Positions 1 through 9,931 of a DNA stretch of 64,000 nt are shown here, one piece after another. The notes under the pieces were generated by a model. That model ran no database searches. It was given only the letters and a program-made list of their open reading frames with translations, and had not been told where the DNA came from. Each line of letters opens with the position of its first letter. Position 1 is the stretch's first letter. The translations under genes were made by a program, and so were the position numbers. Source of the DNA: DASQJL01 sp036380835 (lineage in GTDB: Bacteria; Eisenbacteria; RBG-16-71-46; SZUA-252); contig DASVDZ010000064.1 in assembly GCA_036380835.1 (NCBI GenBank), positions 1-64,000 on the forward strand. Reading direction: 5' to 3'.

Positions 1-192
1 GGCGTTCTGGTCCGTGTGCAGGTAGACGCTCACGTTCGTCGCGACGCCGTTCGCGTTCATCACGTCGGCCGTCGTGTTGACCCCGTCACCGTTGGTGTCG
101 AGGTACATGTACTGAGCGTGGGACGTCCCTGCGAAACCAGCCATCGCCACGACCGCGAACAGAATCGTGAGAAGCCGTACGGCGAACTTCAT
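1..192 (-). CDS. Secreted protein with EF-hand-like motif, partial
   Basis: Only the first 64 codons lie in the window; the gene runs off the left edge. The ATG at 192 follows a GAGGAGG ribosome binding site. Residues 1-24 form a clear signal peptide (KFAVRLLTILFAVVAMAGFA, then an alanine site near SHA-Q). The mature start carries DTNGDGVNTTAD, a calcium-loop pattern of the kind found in dockerin and other EF-hand-like repeats. The protein is therefore probably exported. Its function cannot be judged from this fragment; similar DTNGDG starts occur in large secreted proteins of uncultured bacteria, but that is a general impression. Confidence 0.6.
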   Translation of the reverse strand, partial: MKFAVRLLTILFAVVAMAGFAGTSHAQYMYLDTNGDGVNTTADVMNANGVATNVSVYLHTDQNA

Positions 193-458
193 GATTGCCT
201 CCTCAGACGTGGGAACGAATGGGTGTCCCGATCGATCCAACCTGAAGCCCTGAGCTGTAAGGACGACTCCCCCGGCCGCACGCGGAGCCGCGCGGCTTTT
301 CTCTGCGCCGCCCGAGGAGCGTCGGGCGGGTGGTTCGGTTCGTTACCTGTCAGATCGGCGAACGCCGGCTTGTGCCGCGTGCCGCGGCCGGAGGGGGGAT
401 CTCGGCGGACCGCCGTTGACCGACACGTTCTTCCGAACCTCTGTGACGACGAGCGCAA

Positions 459-487
459 ATGATAGCAGAATTTCGCCTTCCGGTCAA
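459..487 (-). promoter_or_regulatory. Sigma-70-type promoter for the secreted protein gene
   Basis: On the minus strand TTGACC (482-487) and TATCAT (459-464) are separated by exactly 17 bases. It points at the secreted-protein gene starting at 192 and overlaps the stop codon of the upstream leuB-like gene. The rest of the 290-base gap (193-483) shows no other gene. A leader of about 260 bases would result. Confidence 0.45.
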
Positions 488-1572
488 GCGCCGCGCGCCG
501 GAGCGCCGGCGCGCCGGCGCATTTCCTCGCGGACCCAGGCCCCCTGCTCGGTGGTGGAGACGCCGCTGTCGGTGCCGGCCGACCGGAGCCGCCCTCCGGC
601 GAAGAGCGAGCGGACCGATTCGTAGATCAGGTCCGCGGCCTCCCGCTCCCCGACGTGCTCGAGGAGCATCTGGGCCGCGAGGATCGCGCCCACGGGCGAG
701 GCGACGTTCCGACCGGCGTGCTTCGGGGCCGAGCCGTGGATCGGCTCGAACATCGAGACCCGCCCCGGATGGATGTTTCCCGAGGCGGCGACGCCGAGGC
801 CCCCCTGAATGGCCGCGCCCAGGTCCGTGAGGATGTCGCCGAACATGTTCGACACGACGACGGTGTCGAAGCTCTCCGGGTTCTTCACGAGCCACATGCA
901 CGCGGCGTCGATGTAGGCGTGGTCGCGGCTCACGTCCGGATACTCGCGGCCGACCTCGTCGAACGCGCGCGTCCAGAGATCCATCGCGCCGACCGCGTTC
1001 GCCTTGTCCACCAGCGTGAGCTTCTTCCGCTTCGCGCGGCTTCGGCAGAGGTCGAAGGCGTAGCGGATCACGCGCTCGACGCCCTTCCGCGTGAACATCA
1101 TCTCCTGCACCGCGACCTCGTCCGGCGTCCCCTTCTTCAGGAAGCCGCCGATCCCGGCGTAGACGTCCTCGGTGTTCTCGCGCACCACGATCAGGTCGAC
1201 GTCGTCCGGGCCCTTGCCCTTGATCGGGCAGAGGTCGGCGTGGAAGAGGCGGATCGGGCGGAGGTTCACGAACAGATCGAGGCCGAACCGGATCCCCGAG
1301 ATGATCGCGCGCTCGAGGAGGCCGGTCGGGAGGCGCGGGTCGCCGATCGCGCCGAGGAGGATCGCGTGGTGCCCGCGCATCTCCTCGAGCGCCGAGGCGG
1401 GGAACGATTCGTTCGTCCTCAGGTAGTGCTCCGCGCCGAACGGATAGTCGATCCGCTCGACCGTGAACCCGCGGATCTCGGAGGCCAATTCGATCGTCGC
1501 GAGGGCCTCGCGGGTCACTTCGGGTCCGATCCCGTCGCCGGGCAGGACCGCGATCCGGTACGTCTTAGCCAT
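484..1572 (-). CDS. leuB: 3-isopropylmalate dehydrogenase family protein
   Basis: A 362-residue member of the isocitrate/isopropylmalate dehydrogenase family, which oxidatively decarboxylates 2-hydroxy diacids with NAD. The N-terminus has AVLPGDGIGPEV; the middle has VRENTEDVYAG and the substrate/metal segment around SNMFGDILTDLGAAIQGG; FEPIHGSAPKHAG lies in the nucleotide-binding part. Length matches LeuB. The ATG at 1572 overlaps the stop of the LeuA-type gene by 8 bases, so the two are translationally coupled and probably act in sequence. No leuC or leuD is nearby. Homoisocitrate or another hydroxyacid dehydrogenase role is possible; leucine biosynthesis is the default reading. Confidence 0.85.
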   Translation of the reverse strand: MAKTYRIAVLPGDGIGPEVTREALATIELASEIRGFTVERIDYPFGAEHYLRTNESFPASALEEMRGHHAILLGAIGDPRLPTGLLERAIISGIRFGLDLFVNLRPIRLFHADLCPIKGKGPDDVDLIVVRENTEDVYAGIGGFLKKGTPDEVAVQEMMFTRKGVERVIRYAFDLCRSRAKRKKLTLVDKANAVGAMDLWTRAFDEVGREYPDVSRDHAYIDAACMWLVKNPESFDTVVVSNMFGDILTDLGAAIQGGLGVAASGNIHPGRVSMFEPIHGSAPKHAGRNVASPVGAILAAQMLLEHVGEREAADLIYESVRSLFAGGRLRSAGTDSGVSTTEQGAWVREEMRRRAGAPARGA

Positions 1573-2826
1573 GGGATTTCGCTCCGCTCGGGGCGCGCTT
1601 CCAGTCCCGCACCGCCGCTTCCAGTTCGTCGTCCTCGAAGACCGTGTCCCGCTGCTTGGCGAGCGCGAAGAGATGCTCGACGAGCGGGCGCTCGGGCGCG
1701 TGCCCGTGCGCGGTCAGCCAATGGATCACGTTCGATTCGCCGCACATGGGCCCGACGTCGATCTCCTGCTTCCTCCCCAGCATTCCCGCCGGGACGCTGG
1801 AGTAGACGCGGTCGGCCAGCCACGCGTCCCCCTTCTTCTCGGCCTTGATCACCGCGGCGGCGTGCACGCCGGTCCCGGTCCGGAACGCGTCCCGCCCCAG
1901 CGCGGGATAGTTGTGCGGGATCGGGACGCGGCACGCGCGGGACACGAGCGCCGCGTATTCGGGCAGGGTGGTCAGGTCGGGATCGAGCCAGCCCAGGAGC
2001 TTCAGGTTGATCAGGATGAGATCGAGCGGCGCGTTCCCGACGCGCTCCCCCACCCCGAGGATCGTGCCGTGCACGCGGTCGGCCCCGGCGAGGAGCGCCG
2101 CGAGCGCATTCGCCACGCCCAGGTCGCGGTCGCGGTGCCCGTGCCAGTCGACGCCGATCGTCTCCCCGGTCGCGTCGACGACGCCGCGCATGAAGCGGAT
2201 GATCCGCGCCGCCCCTTCCGGCGTCGCGTGGCCGACCGTGTCGGAGACGCAGACGCGGCGGGCGCCGCACCGGATCGCCGTGGCGTAGAGCTGCCGGAGG
2301 ATCTCGGGGCGCGCCCGCGTGGTGTCCTCGGTCACGTACATGACGGGGACCCCGTTCTTCACCGAGTACGTGACCGCCTCCTCGGTGTGCCGGAGCAGGC
2401 GGTCCAGGTCCCAGTCCTCCGCGTACTGACGGATCGGGCTCGAGCCGATGAACGTGGCCGCCTCGATCCGGATCCCCGTCTTCTGCGTGATGTCGATGAT
2501 CGGGTCGATGTCGTTCTTGTGGGTTCGCGCGGCGCAGTAGGGCTCGATCGGGAGCTTGGCGCGCGCGATCTCGCGCGCGAGGGCGAGGGCCGCCTCCTTG
2601 GCGCGCGGACCGGCCCCCGGCAGGCCGATGTCGTTTCCATGGACCCCGATCCGCGCCTGGAGGTGGAGCGCGCGGATCTTGTCCTCGATCGGCGGGTCGG
2701 CGACCGAGGGCGACTGGAGCCCGTCGCGAAGCGTCTCGTCCACGACCTGGACCCGCCGCGGCGGCCGGGGCGGCGGCTCGTCGCCCACGTTCCAGTCGTA
2801 GATGAGATCGCGCTCGCTCGGGTTCG

Positions 2827-2830
<4 letters not shown>
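1565..2830 (-). CDS. 2-isopropylmalate synthase-like DRE-TIM metallolyase
   Basis: A 421-residue alpha-isopropylmalate/homocitrate synthase family protein. It condenses acetyl-CoA with a 2-oxo acid. Visible family motifs are DETLRDG near residue 33, HGHRDRDLG (metal-binding histidines) and GERVGNAPLD. It lacks the roughly 100-residue C-terminal LeuA regulatory dimer domain found in feedback-regulated LeuA, so leucine inhibition by that route is not expected. The start is GTG at 2830, four bases overlapping the upstream thiolase stop (GTGA). It is followed by the LeuB-type gene. The product could be isopropylmalate, citramalate or homocitrate; sequence alone does not decide. Confidence 0.8.
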
Positions 2831-4041
<1,211 letters not shown>

Positions 4042-4058
4042 GGCGTCCGTCCGCCTTC

Positions 4059-4916
4059 CTATTTCTTGGTGTAGTCGTAGAAACCGCGACCCGACTTGCG
4101 GCCCAGGTGGCCCGCCAGGACCATCCGCTTCAGGAGGGGGGGCGCGGCGAAGCGCGGCTCCCGGAACTCCTCGAACATGATGTTGGCGATGTAATAGGTG
4201 GTGTCAAGCCCCACGAAGTCGAGGAGCGTGAGCGGACCCATCGGATAGCCGCATCCGAGCTTCATCCCGTTGTCGATGTCGTCCCGGGTCGCGATGCCCG
4301 ATTCGAGCACGCGGACGGCGTCGAGCAGGTAGGGCACCAGGAGCCGGTTCACCACGAAGCCCGGCGTGTCCTGGCAGAGGACGGGCGTCTTCCCGATCTG
4401 GATCACGTACCCCTGCGCGCGCGCGAAGGCGGCGTCCGACGTCAAGATCGCGCGGATGATCTCGACCAGCTTCATGAGCGGGACCGGGTTGAAGAAGTGG
4501 AGGCCCAGGACCCGTTCCGGGTGCTTCGTGGCGGCCGCGATCTCCGTGATCGAGAGCGAAGAGGTGTTGCTCGCGACGATCGCGTCGGGCGCCACGATTT
4601 GGTCGAGCGCCGTGAAGAGCTGGCGTTTGAGATCGAGGTTCTCGACCGCCGCCTCGATCACCAGCTCGGAGCCCTTCAGGTCCTCGAGCTTCGTCGTTCC
4701 CTTCAAGTTCGCGAGGACCTTGTCGCGGTCCTCCGCGGTGACCTTCCCCTTGGCGACGCCGTCCTCCAGGAACTTCCGGATCCGCCCCATCCCCCTGTCG
4801 AGCGCCGCCTGATCGATCTCGCGCACCCAGGTCGTGATACCCGCCTGGGCGCTCACCTGCGCGATGCCGGAGCCCATCAAGCCGCATCCGACGACGCCGA
4901 TCGTCTTCATCGCCAT
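4059..4916 (-). CDS. 3-hydroxybutyryl-CoA dehydrogenase
   Basis: A 285-residue single-function 3-hydroxyacyl-CoA dehydrogenase that interconverts 3-hydroxyacyl-CoA and 3-ketoacyl-CoA with NAD(H). The Rossmann motif GxGxxG is at residues 10-15 (GCGLMG). SNTSSL and HFFNPVPLMKLVEI carry the catalytic serine/asparagine and the His-Glu pair. The C-terminal helical domain ends with GRKSGRGFYDY, typical of the short Hbd type rather than the fused FadB type. I chose the ATG at 4916 because a GGGAGG site lies about 10 bases upstream; an internal ATG two codons later is too far from it. It lies between two thiolase genes. Confidence 0.93.
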   Translation of the reverse strand: MAMKTIGVVGCGLMGSGIAQVSAQAGITTWVREIDQAALDRGMGRIRKFLEDGVAKGKVTAEDRDKVLANLKGTTKLEDLKGSELVIEAAVENLDLKRQLFTALDQIVAPDAIVASNTSSLSITEIAAATKHPERVLGLHFFNPVPLMKLVEIIRAILTSDAAFARAQGYVIQIGKTPVLCQDTPGFVVNRLLVPYLLDAVRVLESGIATRDDIDNGMKLGCGYPMGPLTLLDFVGLDTTYYIANIMFEEFREPRFAAPPLLKRMVLAGHLGRKSGRGFYDYTKK

Positions 4917-4936
4917 GGAATTCGTTCCTCCCTTCC

Positions 4937-6124
4937 CTAGGAAACGCCGTTTCGATCGAGCTCGAGCGCGACCCCGAGTCCGCCGCTCACGCAGAGCGTG
5001 GCGAGACCGAGGCGGGCCTGACGCCGCTCCATCTCGTAAAGGAGCGTCGTGACGATCCGCGCGCCGGTGCACCCGATCGGGTGGCCGAGCGCGATCGCGC
5101 CTCCGTTCACGTTGAGCCGCTTCCGGTCGAAGCGGAGCTCGCGGTCGCACGCCAGGACCTGCGCGGCGAACGCCTCGTTCAGCTCGACCAATTCGTAGGC
5201 GTCGAGCGAGCGGCCCGTCTTCCGGAGCACCTCCTTCACCGCGGGCACGGGGCCGATCCCCATGATCGAGGGGTCGACGCCGACGAGCGCGCTCTCGCCG
5301 AGCCACGCCTGCGGCACGAGCCCGCGCTCCTTCACCACCGACTCCGCGACGACGAGGAGCGACGCCGCGCCGTCGGTGATCCCCGAGGAGTTCCCCGCGT
5401 GGACCGTCCCGCCCTGGCGGAAGACCGCGGGGAGCTTGGCGAGGTCGGCGAGCGTCGTGTCCGGCCGCGGGTGCTCGTCCGAGGAGACGACCGTCTCCCC
5501 TTTTCGTCCCGCCACCGTCACCGGGACGATCTCGCGTGAGAAGCGCCCCTCGCGCGCCGCCTCTCCCGCCCGGCGCTGGCTCTCGAGCGCGAACTCGTCC
5601 TGCTCGGCGCGGCCGATCGAGTAGAGGTCGGCGAGCTTCTCCGCCGTCTCCCCCATGACCATGCCGCAGATCGGATCGAGGAAGCCGTCCCGGTACATGC
5701 CGTCGACCAGGGGCGCGTTCCCGAGCCGGTAGCCGAGCCGGGCGCGGTCGAGGTAGTAGGGAACCCGCGTCATGTTCTCGGCGCCGCCGGCGAGCACCAC
5801 GCGCGCGCGCCCGAGGCGGATCTGGTCGGCCGCGTGGAGGATCGCCGCGATCCCCGACGCGCAGGCCTGGTTCAGCGTGTAGGCGGTCCGCTCCTCCGGG
5901 ATCCCCGAGGCGATCAGGATCTGGCGCGCCGGATTGGGTCCGCCCCCAGCCTGGCGCGCGCAGCCGTAGATCAGGAGGTCGACGTCCGCCGGCGCGAAGC
6001 CGCTCCGCGTCAGGAGCGCGCGCGTGACGACCGTGCCGAGCGCGGCCGCGGGAAGATCGGCGAAGCTGCCGAGGAATTTTCCGATCGGCGTCCTCGCGGA
6101 CGCGACGATCGCCACCCGTTCCAT
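4937..6124 (-). CDS. Acetyl-CoA C-acetyltransferase (thiolase)
   Basis: A 395-residue thiolase, second of two in this operon. Cys88 in NQACASG is the acylated nucleophile; NGGAIALGHPIGCTG supplies the active-site histidine and LCVSGG the second cysteine. It differs clearly from the neighbouring thiolase (about biosynthetic-thiolase length and GHPIGCTG loop), so they are unlikely to be a recent duplication. Twenty bases separate it from the hydroxyacyl-CoA dehydrogenase gene and 28 from the enoyl-CoA hydratase gene upstream. A role as acetoacetyl-CoA thiolase is likely but inferred. Confidence 0.92.
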   Translation of the reverse strand: MERVAIVASARTPIGKFLGSFADLPAAALGTVVTRALLTRSGFAPADVDLLIYGCARQAGGGPNPARQILIASGIPEERTAYTLNQACASGIAAILHAADQIRLGRARVVLAGGAENMTRVPYYLDRARLGYRLGNAPLVDGMYRDGFLDPICGMVMGETAEKLADLYSIGRAEQDEFALESQRRAGEAAREGRFSREIVPVTVAGRKGETVVSSDEHPRPDTTLADLAKLPAVFRQGGTVHAGNSSGITDGAASLLVVAESVVKERGLVPQAWLGESALVGVDPSIMGIGPVPAVKEVLRKTGRSLDAYELVELNEAFAAQVLACDRELRFDRKRLNVNGGAIALGHPIGCTGARIVTTLLYEMERRQARLGLATLCVSGGLGVALELDRNGVS

Positions 6125-6152
6125 GGGGGAAGCTCCGGGGTCGCGGCGCCGT

Positions 6153-6935
6153 TCAGGCGCCGGTGAAGTTGGGCTTGCGCTTCTCGAGGAACGCCTTCAG
6201 GCCTTCCCGCATGTCTCCCGTCGCCGAGAGGAGCCCGAAGTAGGTCGACTCCTGGGCCAGGCCGTGCTCGAGGTCGGTCTCGAGGCCGCGGATCGCGGCG
6301 TCCATCGCGCAGCGCACCGCGATCGATCCCTTGGCGAGGATCTCGCCCGCGACCTTCTCGCAGTGGGGAAGGAGGTCGGCCTGCGGCACGACCGCGTTCA
6401 CGAGCCCGAGGCGGAACGCCTCCGCGGCGTCGATGATGCGGCCGGTCACGATCAGCTCGAGCGCGCGGCCGAGACCGATCAACCGCGGCAGCCGCTGGGT
6501 ACCGCCGTAGCCGGGAATGATGCCGAGGCCGACCTCGGGAAGCCCGACCTTCGCGTTCTCCGACGCGAACCGCATGTGGCAGGCCAGGGCCAGCTCGAGG
6601 CCGCCGCCGAGCGCGAAGCCGTTGATCGCCGCGATGACCGGCTTGCCGAGCGACTCGATCTCGGTGAGCGCCGCCTGGCCGAGGCGCGAAGACGCCTCGC
6701 CGCCGAGCGGCGACATGACCGCGAGCTCGTTGATGTCGGCGCCGGCGACGAACGCCTTCTCGCCGGCGCCGGTCAGGATCGCCACGCCGACCGAGGGGTC
6801 GTCGCGGAGGGAGGCGAAGACGGCGTGGATCTCGCGGATCGTCTTTTCGTTCAGGGCGTTCAGGACCTTCGGGCGATTCAGCGTCACGCGCGCGACGCGA
6901 TCCCGGGTCTCGACGGTCAGATTCTCGTAGGTCAT
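6153..6935 (-). CDS. Enoyl-CoA hydratase (crotonase family)
   Basis: A 260-residue crotonase, first gene of the fatty acyl-CoA operon. It hydrates trans-2-enoyl-CoA. The oxyanion-hole segments AFVAGADI and NGFALGGGLELA are present, and both catalytic glutamates are conserved: Glu114 in GGLELA and Glu134 in LPEVGLGIIPG. I chose the ATG at 6935 because the protein then begins at the usual family position; an upstream extension in the same frame has no family similarity. It is preceded by a candidate TTGACA promoter. Confidence 0.93.
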   Translation of the reverse strand: MTYENLTVETRDRVARVTLNRPKVLNALNEKTIREIHAVFASLRDDPSVGVAILTGAGEKAFVAGADINELAVMSPLGGEASSRLGQAALTEIESLGKPVIAAINGFALGGGLELALACHMRFASENAKVGLPEVGLGIIPGYGGTQRLPRLIGLGRALELIVTGRIIDAAEAFRLGLVNAVVPQADLLPHCEKVAGEILAKGSIAVRCAMDAAIRGLETDLEHGLAQESTYFGLLSATGDMREGLKAFLEKRKPNFTGA

Positions 6936-7006
6936 GGTTCCGTTTGAGGTTGGAGGACTCGAGGGGCGCCGGGGGCGAGGCTCCGGGCGCGCGGACTCAG
7001 CGCCAC

Positions 7007-7035
7007 AGCAAATCACCGCGCCCCCGGCGTGTCAA
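7007..7035 (-). promoter_or_regulatory. Promoter for the acyl-CoA/leuAB-type operon
   Basis: A perfect TTGACA (7030-7035, minus strand) is followed after 17 bases by TTTGCT (7007-7012), with a TGN extension just before the -10 element. It lies in the gap between the btuB stop and the enoyl-CoA hydratase start, giving a leader of about 65 bases. The -10 is a weak match. Confidence 0.45.
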
Positions 7036-7071
7036 ACGGTTATGAAGCCCCGCCTCCCCGGCCCGCCGGCG

Positions 7072-9024
7072 CTACGGCGCGAACGTCACGCCCACCGTGA
7101 CCGCGCGCCCCCGGGCCGGATAGCCCCGCACCTCCGAATAGGCGCGATCGAGCGCGTTGTCGACGCGGACGCGCGCCTCGGCCGGGATCCATCGCGCGAG
7201 CGAGAGCGCGGCGCCCAGGTCGAGCGCGGCGTAGCCCGGCGTGTCGCCGCTCAGGAAGCGCCCCGAAGGATCGTGGAACGCGAACGGGTCGGCGCTCGGA
7301 TCGGTAAAGCGGAGCGAGGCCGTCGCGCGGACGCCGCGCGACACGGTCGCGTCGGCGGCGACGCCCACGCGGTGGCGCGGCCGCTTGGGGAGGCGCGCGC
7401 CGGTCTCGAGATTCTTCGCGACGAGGTTGGCCGCGGTGGCGCGGAGGGCGAGGCGCGTCACCGGCCGGACGGCGAGCGACGCCTCCTCCCCCTCGATCCG
7501 GGCGCGGCCGACGTTCTCCGGACCCGTGAACGAGCTCGATTCGATCAGGTCGAGGAATCGCGTCGTGTGCCACGTGAAGTGCGCTTCGATCCTGCCGCCA
7601 GCCCACGATCCGTCGGCTCCCGCTTCCCACGTGCGGGACCGCTCGGGGCGGAGCGCCTCGTTGCTGTAGCCCGGATAGTAGAGATCGGTCAGCGTGGGCG
7701 CGGTGAAGGCCCGGCCATAGCCGCCACGGAGCTTGAGGCCGATCTCCCGGACCGTGAGGGCGACCGCCGCCCGGGGGACGCCGATCGCGCCGTACGGCGC
7801 GTGATCCTCGAGGCGGATCCCGAGATCCGCGGTGACCCGCGCCGACGGCTCGACGTGCGCCTGGGCGTAGAGCGCGCGCGAGTGGACGCCCCGGCGGACG
7901 TCCGACACCGAAGGGAACCCGCCGTACTGCGAGTCGTCGGCGCGGTGGACGCTCTCGCCCCGGTACTCGGCGCCGAGCACCGCCTGGGCGGGGCCCACGT
8001 CATGGAGCCGGGCGCGAATCGACGCGATGCCGCGCGAGTTGTCGAGCCGCGTGTCGACGAAGTCGGTCGTCGCGGCGTCGGGTCCGTTCTCGAAAAGGAT
8101 CCGGCCGAGGAGGCCCGAGACCTCGCCCTCCAGCGCGAGGCGCGACCCGATCTCGTGGGTGACGGTCGCGCGCCCCGCGACCATGCGGTCGGTCTCCTCG
8201 CTGTTCGGGTCGGCGACCTCGTGCGTGGAGAAGTCGGAGGAGTCCCATCGGTAGTCGTACGGCACCTCTTTCCCGCCGCGGGTCGCGATCGCGCTCGCCT
8301 GGATCCGGTTCGGTCCCCGGGCGACGTCGGCGTGGAGCTGCGTCGCGACGCCGGAGTAGCCGTCGCGCGCGCCGAGGCCGTCCGATCGGAGGTAGCTGGC
8401 GTGCGCGCCGAGGCGCGCCGCGCCGGCGCTTCCCTCCCACTCCGCGCCCTGGCGGTACGTGGCGTCCGCGCCGGCCTCGGAGAAGGCGCGCCACCGGTCC
8501 GCCGCGCCCTCGTCGCCGGCCGGGGAGAGGACCTGGATCACGCCGCCCACCGCTCCCGATCCGTAGAGCGACGAAGCGGGGCCCCCCATCACCTCGACCC
8601 GGCCCCATCCCGTGCCCGGGAGGTCGGCGAAGTCGAACGTGCCGAGCCACGGGCCGTTGAGCGGGATTCCGTCGAAGAGGACGAGCGTGTGGCGCGGATC
8701 GGCGCCGCGAAGGCGGACGTCGGTCAGCTTGCCGAGGGAGCCCGAACGCTGGACGTCGAGCCCCGGCACCCGGCGGAGCTCGTCGGCGAGGAAGAAGGAT
8801 TGATCCCGGTCGAGCCGGTCGCGCCCGATGACGGTCACGTCGGATGGCACGCGCGAAAGCGGCACGGGGAGCCGTTCGGCCGTGACCACCGTCGGATCGA
8901 GGCGGTAGCGCGGCACCGAATCGGCTGGCGCGTCCTCCGCGGCGCGGGCGGGGGCGGTCAGGCAGAGCGTGAGGAGCGCGGCGTGAATCGGCGGAGCGAA
9001 CGAGCGGAGGCGGAGCGGTCCCAT
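7072..9024 (-). CDS. btuB: TonB-dependent vitamin B12 receptor (BtuB-like)
   Basis: A 650-residue outer-membrane TonB-dependent receptor. A signal peptide (residues 1-28, ending APARA) is followed by a TonB-box-like DPTVVTAERL, then a plug domain with VRLRGADPRHTLVLFDG and SSLYGSGAVGGVI, and a C-terminal 22-strand barrel region ending in VTVGVTFAP with a terminal aromatic/proline. The start ATG at 9024 follows AGGGAGGA. The cobalamin riboswitch directly upstream makes corrinoid uptake the best substrate call. No btuCDF or cob genes are in the window. Confidence 0.88.
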   Translation of the reverse strand: MGPLRLRSFAPPIHAALLTLCLTAPARAAEDAPADSVPRYRLDPTVVTAERLPVPLSRVPSDVTVIGRDRLDRDQSFFLADELRRVPGLDVQRSGSLGKLTDVRLRGADPRHTLVLFDGIPLNGPWLGTFDFADLPGTGWGRVEVMGGPASSLYGSGAVGGVIQVLSPAGDEGAADRWRAFSEAGADATYRQGAEWEGSAGAARLGAHASYLRSDGLGARDGYSGVATQLHADVARGPNRIQASAIATRGGKEVPYDYRWDSSDFSTHEVADPNSEETDRMVAGRATVTHEIGSRLALEGEVSGLLGRILFENGPDAATTDFVDTRLDNSRGIASIRARLHDVGPAQAVLGAEYRGESVHRADDSQYGGFPSVSDVRRGVHSRALYAQAHVEPSARVTADLGIRLEDHAPYGAIGVPRAAVALTVREIGLKLRGGYGRAFTAPTLTDLYYPGYSNEALRPERSRTWEAGADGSWAGGRIEAHFTWHTTRFLDLIESSSFTGPENVGRARIEGEEASLAVRPVTRLALRATAANLVAKNLETGARLPKRPRHRVGVAADATVSRGVRATASLRFTDPSADPFAFHDPSGRFLSGDTPGYAALDLGAALSLARWIPAEARVRVDNALDRAYSEVRGYPARGRAVTVGVTFAP

Positions 9025-9061
9025 GGTCCTCCCTTTCGAAGGATGGGGTGAGGCGCGAGGG

Positions 9062-9222
9062 TGGGCCGGTCTCCTGACTCGCGGGTCGTCCTCGAACGGC
9101 GCCTTCCCGGGTCTCCCCAGTGGCATGAAGCCGTTCTCGTCACCGCTCACAGTGGCGGGGCCGTGTCGGATTCGCACCGACTTCCCGGGCTCCCCGTGCG
9201 GGGAGCCCTCCCAACCTCGCCG
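9062..9222 (-). promoter_or_regulatory. Cobalamin riboswitch
   Basis: Read on the minus strand, the leader has the core elements of the cobalamin aptamer in order: GGTGCGAATCC, ACGGCCCCGCCACTGTGA, a second GCCACTGG, GGGAAGGC and the terminal B12 box GAGTCAGGAGACC. It ends about 38 bases before the btuB start, so it likely represses receptor synthesis when the cofactor is plentiful, probably at translation since no clear terminator follows. Boundaries are approximate. Confidence 0.95.
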
Positions 9223-9243
9223 CGCGCGTCGCGCGGCGAACGC

Positions 9244-9272
9244 AGCATAGCAGAAGGGCCGGCGCGCCGAAA
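9244..9272 (-). promoter_or_regulatory. Promoter upstream of the cobalamin riboswitch
   Basis: On the minus strand an extended -10 element (TG-C-TATGCT, hexamer 9244-9249) is preceded after 17 bases by TTTCGG, a weak -35. Transcription would begin about 15 bases before the riboswitch core, which is the right place. Confidence 0.4.
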
Positions 9273-9309
9273 GAAGCGGCCCGCCCCGTGCCCTATGGCG
9301 CGCCCGCGG

Positions 9310-9894
9310 CTAGAACTTCACCTTCGGCGCCTCCTTCGCGGCGGTGGGCGCCTCGAAGAGCGGCTTCGCTTCGAAGTTGAACGACGACGCCACCAGGTTC
9401 GCCGGGAACTGGCGGATCCGGATGTTGTACGTCCGCACCGCCTCGTTGTAGCGCATCCGCTCGGTCGCGATCCGGTTCTCGGTGCCGGCCAGCTCGTCCT
9501 GGAGCCGCATGAAGTTCTCGCTCGACTTGAGCTCGGGATAGTTCTCCACGATCACGAGCAGGCGCGAGAGCGCGCCCGAGAGCGCGTTATTGGCGTTGAT
9601 CTTGTCCGGGACGCTCTGCGCCGAGCCGATCCGGGCGCGCGCGTCGGCGATTTCCGTGAAGATGGTCGTCTCCTGCTTCGCGTACCCCTTCACCGTCTCG
9701 ACGTAATTGGGGATCAGGTCGAACCGGCGCTGGAGCTGGTTCTCGACCTGGGCCCAGGCGGTGTTCGTCTGCTCCTGGAGCGTGACCAGGTCGTTGTACG
9801 TGGCGCGGACGTAGAGCGCCACGAAGAGAGCGCCCACCACGAGGATGCCGAGCGCCAGGGCGATCACGATCCACGCGTTCATGCGTGAGGCCAT
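9310..9894 (-). CDS. lemA: LemA family protein
   Basis: A 194-residue LemA protein: one N-terminal membrane segment (about residues 7-29) and a long helical domain with the family hallmarks NDLVTLQEQTNTAWAQVENQLQRR (split across helices), DLIPNYVETVKGYA and a C-terminal NIRIRQFPANLVAS. The start ATG at 9894 has AAGGAGGG at ideal distance. LemA genes often sit beside TPM-domain genes, as here. The biochemical role of the family is not established; it is a membrane-anchored helical bundle. Confidence 0.9.
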   Translation of the reverse strand: MASRMNAWIVIALALGILVVGALFVALYVRATYNDLVTLQEQTNTAWAQVENQLQRRFDLIPNYVETVKGYAKQETTIFTEIADARARIGSAQSVPDKINANNALSGALSRLLVIVENYPELKSSENFMRLQDELAGTENRIATERMRYNEAVRTYNIRIRQFPANLVASSFNFEAKPLFEAPTAAKEAPKVKF

Positions 9895-9931
9895 CGATCC
9901 CTCCTTCCGGGGTGATGAGACGACGGCGCCC

